A stretch of DNA of 48,187 nucleotides, from assembly GCA_001940725.1 (NCBI GenBank), contig MDVR01000008.1, forward strand, positions 1 through 48,187, written 5' to 3'. The position numbers were made by a program, and so were the translations under genes. Shown piece by piece: positions 34,566-42,352 of the stretch. Each line of letters begins with the position of its first letter. The first letter of the stretch is position 1. The stretch comes from Candidatus Heimdallarchaeota archaeon LC_2. GTDB lineage: Archaea; Asgardarchaeota; Heimdallarchaeia; Heimdallarchaeales; Kariarchaeaceae. The notes beneath the pieces were generated by a model, which was not told where the DNA came from, ran no database searches, and worked only from the letters and a program-made list of their open reading frames with translations.

Positions 34566-34805
34566 ATATATTATTGTAATAATTGTGGAAATATCGTTTA
34601 TTTAAATAGAGCAGAAAGTTCAACTAGACCCGGTAATAAAGCTTCTTTAGAAATGGATTGTTTACTTTGTAAATTAAAAACAACATTTAGAAAGATTGTA
34701 CCTGAGGATATGAAGGCAATTAGTTCAAGCGAGTTTAATCAAACAACGAAAGCTATGTACAATGAAATTATGAAAATTAAGGACTCAATTACAGATGACA
34801 ACTAA
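34566..34805 (+). CDS. Small zinc-ribbon protein with probable ATA start
   Basis: A 79-residue protein with two CxxC pairs, YCNNCG near the start and CLLCK about 30 residues on, which should bind one zinc. Then come a basic stretch (TTFRKIV) and a polar helix to the end. The frame closes upstream with TGA just before, and no ATG, GTG or TTG occurs before the second zinc pair. The ATA at 34566 sits 4 bases after a perfect GGTGATC, so ATA initiation is the simplest reading; deletion of one A in the GAAATA run would instead join the frame to a GTG. It lies between queE and the end of queC, overlapping queC's stop by four bases. The function is unknown; a role with the que enzymes is possible by position. 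Confidence 0.6.
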   Translation: MYYCNNCGNIVYLNRAESSTRPGNKASLEMDCLLCKLKTTFRKIVPEDMKAISSSEFNQTTKAMYNEIMKIKDSITDDN

Positions 34806-35536
34806 ATTTTAGTGTCCGCACTCTTATTGAAATAATTGACAGCTAGTTCCCATTTTTCTTCACTAATTGCTGGATCCTTAATTTTATTGTTTATGAAAGC
34901 TTCAGTTCTTTCAAGACAAGTACCACATTGAAGACAAGGTTCATTCTCTCCTTCATAACAACTCCATGTTAAATAAAATGGAACATTTAATTTCAAACCA
35001 ATCTCAACAACATCGATCTTTGATATAAATTGAAATGGGGCAATCAATTCAACAGGATTCCATAAATTACCTTGATACAATGCCTTATTCATTAATTCAA
35101 TAAATTCAGGTCTGCAATCTGGATAAACAGAATAATCACTCGAATGTGCTGCGTAGCCTATATACTTCGATCCAATACTTATGGCTCTTCCAGCTGCAAT
35201 GCTTAGGAAAATCATATTTCGATTTGGCACAATTGTTATTCTTTGACTTTCTGAATCATAAGTTTCATGTGGCACATCTTCTCCTCCTGTAAGAGAACCC
35301 TTTGCAATTAATTTTCCGATATTTGTCATATCAATAATTTGGTGATTTACTTCATAAAATGAATTATTAAATTCTTTAACTATTAATTTAGCGTTTTCAA
35401 TTTCTTTATCATGTCTCTGTCCATAATTAAATGTGATGATTTCCTTAATTAAATACCCTGTGTTCTGTAAATTCCAAAGCATAGTAGTACTATCAAGACC
35501 TCCGCTCAGAATTGCTATAATGGTCTTTTTGGTCAT
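34802..35536 (-). CDS. queC: QueC, 7-cyano-7-deazaguanine (preQ0) synthase
   Basis: A 244-residue preQ0 synthase, which turns 7-carboxy-7-deazaguanine into preQ0 with ATP and ammonia. The PP-loop SGGLDSTT begins at residue 11. NYGQRHDKE and PNRNMIFLSIAAGRA are typical of the family. The zinc site has Cys193, Cys201, Cys204 and Cys207 (CYEGENEPCLQCGTC). It faces queD-queE from the opposite strand. The start is ATG at 35536, with the promoter in 35537-35651. Confidence 0.96.
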   Translation of the reverse strand: MTKKTIIAILSGGLDSTTMLWNLQNTGYLIKEIITFNYGQRHDKEIENAKLIVKEFNNSFYEVNHQIIDMTNIGKLIAKGSLTGGEDVPHETYDSESQRITIVPNRNMIFLSIAAGRAISIGSKYIGYAAHSSDYSVYPDCRPEFIELMNKALYQGNLWNPVELIAPFQFISKIDVVEIGLKLNVPFYLTWSCYEGENEPCLQCGTCLERTEAFINNKIKDPAISEEKWELAVNYFNKSADTKI

Positions 35537-35651
35537 ACATTACGGGATAAAAACTCCTGCCATTTTTATTATATTATTCGGACAAGATTTCTAAATAAGT
35601 TCTGAATATTCTTTTATCATAAATATTTGAATTTGTTTAAGGAATTTAGAA

Positions 35652-36485
35652 ATGGTCAATTATAATTTTCTTGGTGTTTTGGATATACCACAAAAAATCC
35701 CCATATCGCATAAAATTGTCTCGAAATTGGTAGAAAAATCTGATCCAGATAGCACAATTGAGTACCGTGAAAATAAATTATCTACCAGAGATAAAAAATT
35801 ATTGTATTCAATAAAAGATTTTTTTTCTAATGAAGAGTCTTTCCTCATTGCAAAGATTGAATATGAAAACAAAGAGAAACGATTTTTGGAGCTTACAAGT
35901 TATACTGTTGAAAAGCTTGATATTTTATATAATAAACATGAATTAAATTTTAAGGATATCGAGGCAAAACAGATAGAAAAATATATCGAATCAGATGATA
36001 TCGAAAATTTAATTTTTATTTTAGATGATAATACAAAAACCATTAAATCTACAAGGGAAGGATGTTATCGAAGAGCTAATCTTCTTTTATCAATTTGGGA
36101 AGACATAACAAAGAATCTCCTATTGGAGATAAACAATTTTTCACATCGAGGAATGAAAATTGTTTCAAATAGTTTACGAGTCAAATTCTTGCCTCAGATT
36201 GAAGAAATGAAATTAGCGCTTAAACTAAAAATGGTAGAGGATTCAAGTTCTAGATCTTCTATAGAACAACAATTACGGACAATGGTAAAGCAAGTTGAAG
36301 AAGATCTTTTATCAGGACTTACACAAGACCAAATTAAATTATTTGAAAAATTAAATTCAAATCCAAAGAAAAATGAATTAATAAAATTATTAAGAAGTCC
36401 AAAAAGTCTTGAAAATTTAATGGAATTGATATTAAGCGATTTTATTCAAATTATTATTGTAAAAAAAGAATTACAAGTTCTTTAA
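35652..36485 (+). CDS. Helical soluble protein, unknown
   Basis: A 277-residue protein of no recognised family. It is polar and mainly helical, with long stretches such as LREFL-type heptads around IEQQLRTMVKQVEEDLLSG and a C-terminal helix LMELILSDFIQIIIVKKELQ. One cysteine; no membrane segment or signal peptide. The N terminus (YNFLGVLDIPQKIPISHKIV) has a few beta-like residues. The length, charge and placement suggest a scaffold or subunit rather than an enzyme. It diverges from queC and converges with the cupredoxin gene 33 bases away. The start is ATG at 35652. Confidence 0.6.
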   Translation: MVNYNFLGVLDIPQKIPISHKIVSKLVEKSDPDSTIEYRENKLSTRDKKLLYSIKDFFSNEESFLIAKIEYENKEKRFLELTSYTVEKLDILYNKHELNFKDIEAKQIEKYIESDDIENLIFILDDNTKTIKSTREGCYRRANLLLSIWEDITKNLLLEINNFSHRGMKIVSNSLRVKFLPQIEEMKLALKLKMVEDSSSRSSIEQQLRTMVKQVEEDLLSGLTQDQIKLFEKLNSNPKKNELIKLLRSPKSLENLMELILSDFIQIIIVKKELQVL

Positions 36486-36518
36486 TTTTATGATTTAAGG
36501 CTTTTAATTTAGTTTAGC

Positions 36519-37028
36519 TTATTTTCTTAATCTAGGAATAAGTATTGCGATTGATAAAAATGCACCTAATGTAATCCAAAATCCAAATGCGGGTGAATCA
36601 CTCTCAGGTGAACCTTCTCCAACAATAAAATCTCCAACCATTCCAGCTGCTTTGTGACCTGGTTGCCAGCAATAGAATTGGAATGTTACGTCAGTATTTG
36701 GTGTTGTTACATTGAAACTAGCAGTAACGCCAATATCAGCTGCTACATAAACTTGATTAATACCATTATCTCCACTAACATCATCTATTGCGAAATCATG
36801 TAGCATTGTATCTGCATTAACCAATGTAATTTGTACGCATGTATCTTTTGTCACACTAATTGATGACTTATCAAATTTTAATCCAGGTCCAGATGTAATA
36901 GTTACAAATTCTGTAGCATTACTACATTCAGAACCAGGAGTTGGTGCTTGAGCGTGAGTTGTTGGTACAACTGTCAACATCAAACCAAAAAAAATTGCAA
37001 GCAATGTAATTGATAATATTTTCTTCAT
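36519..37028 (-). CDS. Cupredoxin (blue copper) protein, membrane-anchored
   Basis: A 169-residue exported copper protein. The signal peptide is MKKILSITLLAIFFGLMLTV. The cupredoxin domain spans about 38-137, with type 1 copper ligands His77 (MLHDFAI), Cys120, His125 and Met130 (CWQPGHKAAGM). A C-terminal hydrophobic helix (about 149-165) and the basic end RLRK anchor it outside the membrane. Such proteins carry electrons in aerobic or nitrogen-oxide respiration. An extra Cys pair (Cys35, Cys64) could form a disulfide. The frame is open to an ATG at 37070, but GAGGT about 8 bases before the ATG at 37028 and the signal-peptide layout favour 37028. Confidence 0.9.
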   Translation of the reverse strand: MKKILSITLLAIFFGLMLTVVPTTHAQAPTPGSECSNATEFVTITSGPGLKFDKSSISVTKDTCVQITLVNADTMLHDFAIDDVSGDNGINQVYVAADIGVTASFNVTTPNTDVTFQFYCWQPGHKAAGMVGDFIVGEGSPESDSPAFGFWITLGAFLSIAILIPRLRK

Positions 37029-37192
37029 TTCTTTAACCTCTGTAAGAGTTAATTGAACTAATAAATTCATACTAATTAATATATTTACAATTACAATGCA
37101 GTTATATATTTTACTGAAAATGATTTTAGAAATTATTCAGCAATTAATAGTGGAATGTTGCGTTTTACCATAAGAGAATAGTTTTTATTTGT

Positions 37193-38278
37193 TTAATACG
37201 TATTTGGAAGAGAATCCACAAATTGATTTAAAGTTCCAATTAGATTTTGAGATGAATTATTAATTTCAGTATCACTAATTTTTAGTTGATTAAGAGAATT
37301 TTCAATGCTGGACGTAATAGCTGTCGCATTATCTGCAGTCGATCTTATATCTTCAAGTCCAGTCCTTACATTATAGCTGAATGAATTGTAAACATTTTGT
37401 ATTTCAATAAGCAAGGATCTTAATTCATCTTGGCGGGAATCTAATGAAGCAGCTAGATCGTGCAGCTTGAGTGCTATGGTTTCTATCCCCGGATTTTGTG
37501 TTTCTAAATTCACAGATTCAATCGAAGCATTAACTGATAACATATTACCAGTTTCTGACAAAGATCGTATCTCAGTAAATTGGTTCTCTAACCTAATTTG
37601 TGTTTCATCATACCAAGATATGAAATTTGAAATTTCATCATCTATTTTTGCCAACATGATATCTTGTTTGTTAACTAATTGAGAATAATTATTTACATTT
37701 TCAGAGATTCTGGAGATATTTCCACTCAAATTGCTTGATGAATTTATTGCTTGATTGGTTGCAGTTCTCAAGATATCGGCCCTAATTTCTATTTGTGAAA
37801 TATTATTTGAGAGATTTAAGATATTATTATTAAATCTTTCAGAGAATTTCTGCAATTCTTTCCCACCTGTAAGTGGTAATCTCGTCGCTATAAACTGAGT
37901 TCCAAATTGAGCTGAATATTCTGTTATTTCTTCAAGTGGTTTCCATAATGTACTCCTTAGATATTCAATTCCTAAGACTCCCAGTATGATTCCTAACATT
38001 ATAAGCATTACTCCAAATAGAAATGAATTATTGTATAAACTAGACCCATCTTCTGAAAAAGCAGCAATTGCATCAATCTTATTATCTCGAATGTAGATTT
38101 GACTTGTTATTCCAGTCCCAATAAGTATTCCGCTGGATATTAGAATAAATCTATGTATACTTTCTTGATCCTTCAGAGATTTTTTTGAATTTATTACATG
38201 AGTTAATATTGTGTAGATTGCATATACGGCAATAGCAGCGAAACTGATAAAAACCGAAGAAAGAGACATATAAGTCAT
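37193..38278 (-). CDS. Membrane protein with methyl-accepting-like signalling domain
   Basis: A 361-residue protein. The first 110 residues contain three hydrophobic segments (about 5-24, 43-62 and 86-104). A HAMP-like linker follows, and a long coiled coil runs to the C terminus. Near residue 230 the segment LSETGNMLSVNASIESVN resembles the conserved hairpin tip of methyl-accepting chemotaxis proteins (QTNLLALNAAIEAARAGE). The usual glutamate pattern is eroded, so coupling to CheA/CheW is uncertain. No che gene is in the window. It may be a transmembrane sensor of another kind. The start is ATG at 38278. Confidence 0.7.
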   Translation of the reverse strand: MTYMSLSSVFISFAAIAVYAIYTILTHVINSKKSLKDQESIHRFILISSGILIGTGITSQIYIRDNKIDAIAAFSEDGSSLYNNSFLFGVMLIMLGIILGVLGIEYLRSTLWKPLEEITEYSAQFGTQFIATRLPLTGGKELQKFSERFNNNILNLSNNISQIEIRADILRTATNQAINSSSNLSGNISRISENVNNYSQLVNKQDIMLAKIDDEISNFISWYDETQIRLENQFTEIRSLSETGNMLSVNASIESVNLETQNPGIETIALKLHDLAASLDSRQDELRSLLIEIQNVYNSFSYNVRTGLEDIRSTADNATAITSSIENSLNQLKISDTEINNSSQNLIGTLNQFVDSLPNTY

Positions 38279-38377
38279 ATTGCTAAATTATTCTAAATTA
38301 ATTTAAAAATAAATCCTTCCGTCATATATTGCATACATTAAGTTTATTTCTTTTTAATTGTTAAAAAATCTGCATTG

Positions 38378-39979
38378 CTATTTTAAGGATACACTCTTAA
38401 TTCTAGATATCAAATCTTCTTTTCCCAATGCTACAACTAAATTCGCCGCGTTTGGACCATTTGATTTATTCAAAATCATCTGATAAAATGGAAGATAATA
38501 TTCTTTTGGTGACAAATTATTTTCATTTCCCAATGCTCGGATAATTGAGGTAAAATCATTTGCTGTAAAATTTTCGTCCAGCTTCGTTAACGCACTTAAC
38601 CAAAGATCCTTCATTTCGGTAGTCCAATATTGAGCAATATCTAGCTTGTTTTCTACCAAAATTGTAAATTTTACACTTTCAGGTGCAAGCTCATCAATCC
38701 ATTTTTCAATTCTCGGTAGTCTATCATTTAATTCAGCAATAGTGGTTTGATCTGGTATTTTACCCATTTTCTGTAATTTAGTAATCGTATTTTCAGTTCG
38801 TCTTAAACTTGATTGATGAATTAAAACTAATTCATTGAATTTTACCTTGGCAGGTTGAGTTTCCTTTTCCTTTGTTGTCATTGCCAGAAATGCGGCAGTA
38901 CTAAGTTTATCAACTTCCCTCGCTCGGCCATCAAATATTTCTCCTTTCCACATTCTTCGAGCAATATCAAATTCGTCCAACAGAGTCCCGTACTCATCAG
39001 ATTGAGGATTGAAATTTATATCTTTTAAGAGGTCTGAACGATAAACCATATATAGAAATGCTGAATATGGCATTAAACTTGCAATTTGATCTGCCGGGAG
39101 TGCACCACCTTTACTTCCAGAAAATTTTTTACCTTTAAGGGTGATGAAACCATAGCGAAGAAGCATAGGTCCCTGTTTTTGGAAAATAGATTTATGGATT
39201 TCATTTGCGGTGTCAATACTCCCTCCTGCTACTGAATGATCTTTACCAGAAGGCTCAACTGTTACTCCAAGAAATTGCTGTCTTGCTGGCCAATCCAATC
39301 TCCATTTTAATTTCCAGTCGTGACTTGCGATTGCTAATTTTCCCTCATGATCACACCCTTTGTATTGTTTGTCGGTCGTGCAAGTATAGCCAAATTTTTT
39401 GTCCATTGTTACTTCATTTATTCTAGTGGTTTTTGCATTACCACAGTTTTGACATGTAATGGAAATAAAAGAATCCATACGTGAGCCAGTGATTGTTTCC
39501 ATCAAATTCTGTAGTTTATCTTCATATTCAATATATAAATCCAAATAATCATCATATTTGCCTCGATTATATAAATCACTTGTATTTACAAATTCGACAT
39601 CGAATCCCCAATCATTCAGGGCTTCTTTTGGTCCATTAGCAAAAAATGAAGAGTAGTTATCAAATGTCTCGGTAAAATCCGGGATTTTTACTAGAGGATG
39701 ACCTAAGTATGGCATCAAGTCTTTACTATGCCTAATTAATTCATATGGTATTTTATCTAATGGATCATAGTCATCAATAACAAAAATGAACTTGCTGTCT
39801 GATCCATTTTCTAGTAATTCTAAATGCATAGCATTGCAAGTTACAGCTTCTCGAGAATTCCCAATATGGTAAACTCCAGAGGGACTCCAACCGGAACAGA
39901 CAACTTGCTTATTTCCAAATTTTTCAATTGCCTCTATTGCATAATTATATGCCCAATGGTTTATTTTGTTGGTTGATAT
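38378..39979 (-). CDS. lysK: Class I lysyl-tRNA synthetase (start apparently ATA)
   Basis: The class I LysRS of archaea, charging tRNA-Lys. With the start at 39979 it has 533 residues, the usual size. The HIGH motif is HIGN at 38-41 (GVYHIGNSREAV), the KMSKS-like motif is FSGSKG at about 286-291, and a zinc site has Cys176, Cys179, Cys200 and Cys209. The first ATG (39829) lies after the HIGH motif, so it cannot be the start. Between the in-frame stop at 39990 and that ATG there is no ATG, GTG or TTG, only three ATA codons. The first useful ATA (39979-39977) lies four bases after GGTGAAT, which holds the Shine-Dalgarno core GGTGA (39990-39986). It begins STNKINHWAYNYAIEAIEK, matching family N termini (HWAYNYA). 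It follows the GNAT-like gene's stop by two bases. Confidence 0.88.
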   Translation of the reverse strand: MSTNKINHWAYNYAIEAIEKFGNKQVVCSGWSPSGVYHIGNSREAVTCNAMHLELLENGSDSKFIFVIDDYDPLDKIPYELIRHSKDLMPYLGHPLVKIPDFTETFDNYSSFFANGPKEALNDWGFDVEFVNTSDLYNRGKYDDYLDLYIEYEDKLQNLMETITGSRMDSFISITCQNCGNAKTTRINEVTMDKKFGYTCTTDKQYKGCDHEGKLAIASHDWKLKWRLDWPARQQFLGVTVEPSGKDHSVAGGSIDTANEIHKSIFQKQGPMLLRYGFITLKGKKFSGSKGGALPADQIASLMPYSAFLYMVYRSDLLKDINFNPQSDEYGTLLDEFDIARRMWKGEIFDGRAREVDKLSTAAFLAMTTKEKETQPAKVKFNELVLIHQSSLRRTENTITKLQKMGKIPDQTTIAELNDRLPRIEKWIDELAPESVKFTILVENKLDIAQYWTTEMKDLWLSALTKLDENFTANDFTSIIRALGNENNLSPKEYYLPFYQMILNKSNGPNAANLVVALGKEDLISRIKSVSLK

Positions 39980-39981
39980 GT

Positions 39982-40686
39982 TTATTCACCACGATAAATT
40001 AGATTATAATCATCCCAATTAATTAAACTATTAGACTCTTCGATAATTTCATTTATGTTTAAACTATCTGGTTCAATAGTAACAACAACAATTGTTGGTA
40101 TCCATCCTTCATTGATTAGATCTTGAACCTCTTCTAGTACCTCTACAATCTCTGCTCTAAGTTCATGGTCTTTTTCAAATAATACTTGAACAATTCTATC
40201 AATGGGTGTACAATCTTGAATAAGTTCTAGTACGTCTCCTAAATTGTTTGCAGTGGGTAATATTTTTTCTAATTTAATTTCTGAACAAAGATAACCATTT
40301 TCAGATAAAATATCTCCCAACCATGCAACAGTTTGGGTTACAATAATTTCAATCTCTGGACTTTTCATTGCTTTCTTGATATTTTTTAACCCTTTACTAA
40401 TAACATCCGCGGTCTTATCATTGGCATATTTAGCTTTAACCCAAATTTCATCAATACTGACAAGATCTATTTTTTTATTTTCTCCGTCTGCGGTGAGAGG
40501 TGTAGCCAAAAAAAATCCACATATTTGTTGATCATCTTTAATTACATAAAGGGAACTTTCATCCTCAAGTGAAAGATTTAAACCTGATGAAATATCATCT
40601 AGGTCCTCTGAGGATACAAGAGTTTTCAATGTATCAAGAATTACCTCTTCAAGATCTGAAGCAGATTCTATCTTTGACAATTCCAC
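39982..40686 (-). CDS. Possible GNAT-fold acetyltransferase-like protein
   Basis: A 234-residue protein that could be a GNAT-type acetyltransferase. The order of beta strands and helices in the first 150 residues fits: YVIKDDQQICGFFLAT, then IDEIWVKAKYANDKTADVI where the acetyl-CoA helix should be, IEIIVTQTVAWLGDILSENGY. The classical Q/RxxGxG/A loop is not apparent, so acetyl-CoA binding is doubtful. The C-terminal third is acidic and helical (LRAEIVEVLEEVQDLI) and then IPTIVVVTIEP. The start is GTG at 40686. Its stop lies 2 bases before the LysRS ATA, and the PUA-NSUN-like gene is 76 bases upstream, so all three are probably one transcript. Confidence 0.5.
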   Translation of the reverse strand: MELSKIESASDLEEVILDTLKTLVSSEDLDDISSGLNLSLEDESSLYVIKDDQQICGFFLATPLTADGENKKIDLVSIDEIWVKAKYANDKTADVISKGLKNIKKAMKSPEIEIIVTQTVAWLGDILSENGYLCSEIKLEKILPTANNLGDVLELIQDCTPIDRIVQVLFEKDHELRAEIVEVLEEVQDLINEGWIPTIVVVTIEPDSLNINEIIEESNSLINWDDYNLIYRGE

Positions 40687-40762
40687 AAACTGTGATAAAA
40701 ATTAGACATAAAATCTGTAATGTTATTGCCCTCACTAAAATCATTATTGTATTAGAAAAACG

Positions 40763-42238
40763 CTATCTTAGTTCGAGAATAAGGTTAGCAACAAAACCTG
40801 CATCACTATCATGTATTCTTGGATCAACCTTTAACCATGACTTGATAAATACTTTTTCTTGTTCAAATTTGACCAATTCTATCGAACTGCTTTGTGTGAC
40901 AGTAGGTATTTCAGGTAATGCATTCAATTCTAAAGGATATTGTTTTGTTAACTCTTCACTAATCTTCCCTGGTTTGAAATTACCTTGTCTGAATGCTTGT
41001 ATGATTACTTCTTGATTTTCACTTGGATCAATAGAATGAGTTACATATGATATTTGCGCATGATTGATACCGACAAGGGATATACCTCTTAATGCAGAAA
41101 ATTGGGCTCTGGCATTGGATATGATTACCTTTTCTTCTAAGTCAAAATATGGATTTGGTCTAAGTCCTGTTTCAGTAGATGGCATTTCAACATAAAAATG
41201 AGTAAATTTTTCTCGAGGTCGACTTTTCGTATATCTATCCAATCCAATTTTTAACAATTCTATTTGATCCTCACCAATTTGCAATCTCTCTAAGGAAGAT
41301 GTAATTGCTTTACGATGATTTTCATTTCTTGTAATCATGAATATTTTTGAGTTATTTCCGGATCTGTTTAGTAATTCAACTGCAGTTTCACCATTATCTT
41401 GACAAATTACAAGGATTAAAGCTCTTTCTTCAGTAAATTTGAAAAGGTTTATTCCCAGAAGTCTCGGTAATGTGGTGACCGAATATAGCCCATTTCTATA
41501 ATATTTATTGTCATGGAATTTCGGAACATCGTATCTCCCTTCAAGTGTTTTTGCAGCAATTCGTCCAGGTGATCTTTTAATTTCCTCTGAACTCATGTCC
41601 GCTATACCGTGTCCAACTATATTATAGTACATATCCATTAATACCACTTCGTCCCCACGTTGAACTGCTGGCAATGAGGAAATATCTCCACTAACAATAT
41701 CTGCTCCCATTGATGCATTTATGGATGCACTCCTTCTCAGTATGAATTGAGGTAATCCTCTGTGTTTAATTTCTTCAAGTTTATATTTGTTAACCAGTTG
41801 TTCTGTTGAGTTTGGATCTTGGACTATACTTTTTCTATCCCTAATTGTGACGGTGATAACATTTCCTAACTCCTCTCTAAGTTCAAATTCATAACCTTGT
41901 TTGTCCAAATCCTTACTGATTTTTTTCCTTACTTGATCAATCCCTTTTTCCTTATCGGGAACATTTAATACTAAATATTTATATTTTGAAGCATCTCTGA
42001 CAGCTAACATTAAATGAATTGCTTCCCTTGCTCCTAAAAGAAAACATAATCTTGAACTTGTATCAGGATGATATCTTGTTAAGGACGCTATATCCTTTAA
42101 AAGATGATTGATAACCCTAGACAATTTGAATCTCAATTCTCGCCTATTTCTGAGAAGTGATATATGTGTTGTATTTAAACTAATTATTTTGAGTGAATCT
42201 GACATTATAATGAGCAAATTGTTATCCTCAACATTCAA
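40763..42238 (-). CDS. PUA-NSUN-like RNA methyltransferase homologue lacking catalytic cysteines
   Basis: A 491-residue protein built like PUA-containing NSUN/RsmB m5C RNA methyltransferases. It has an N-terminal helical region, a PUA domain (about 165-245, SMGADIVSGDISSLPAVQRGD) and a Rossmann-like part to the end. The end keeps the family look: YVTHSIDPSENQEVI at 398-412 (normally YSTCSIxPEENE) and RIHDSDAGFVANLI (normally GFFxA). Both catalytic cysteines are gone: motif IV DxPCS reads EMPST (351-355) and motif VI TCS reads THS (400-402). The glycine-rich SAM loop is also missing. It is likely an RNA-binding relative without methylation. The ATG at 42238 is used; an ATG at 42205 is possible. 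Confidence 0.7.
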   Translation of the reverse strand: MNVEDNNLLIIMSDSLKIISLNTTHISLLRNRRELRFKLSRVINHLLKDIASLTRYHPDTSSRLCFLLGAREAIHLMLAVRDASKYKYLVLNVPDKEKGIDQVRKKISKDLDKQGYEFELREELGNVITVTIRDRKSIVQDPNSTEQLVNKYKLEEIKHRGLPQFILRRSASINASMGADIVSGDISSLPAVQRGDEVVLMDMYYNIVGHGIADMSSEEIKRSPGRIAAKTLEGRYDVPKFHDNKYYRNGLYSVTTLPRLLGINLFKFTEERALILVICQDNGETAVELLNRSGNNSKIFMITRNENHRKAITSSLERLQIGEDQIELLKIGLDRYTKSRPREKFTHFYVEMPSTETGLRPNPYFDLEEKVIISNARAQFSALRGISLVGINHAQISYVTHSIDPSENQEVIIQAFRQGNFKPGKISEELTKQYPLELNALPEIPTVTQSSSIELVKFEQEKVFIKSWLKVDPRIHDSDAGFVANLILELR

Positions 42239-42352
42239 AAATGTAATATCTCACTAATAATAAATAAAATAATTTGTAGTAAAATTTTTATTATTACCAA
42301 AATAACATTCCAGTTTAAAACAAAATATAAATTAGGTTAGGACATAGATATT

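Noticed and set aside
39827..39829. ATG at 39829 as LysRS start
   Set aside because: It would remove the HIGH motif and the conserved HWAYNYA segment, leaving a non-functional enzyme.
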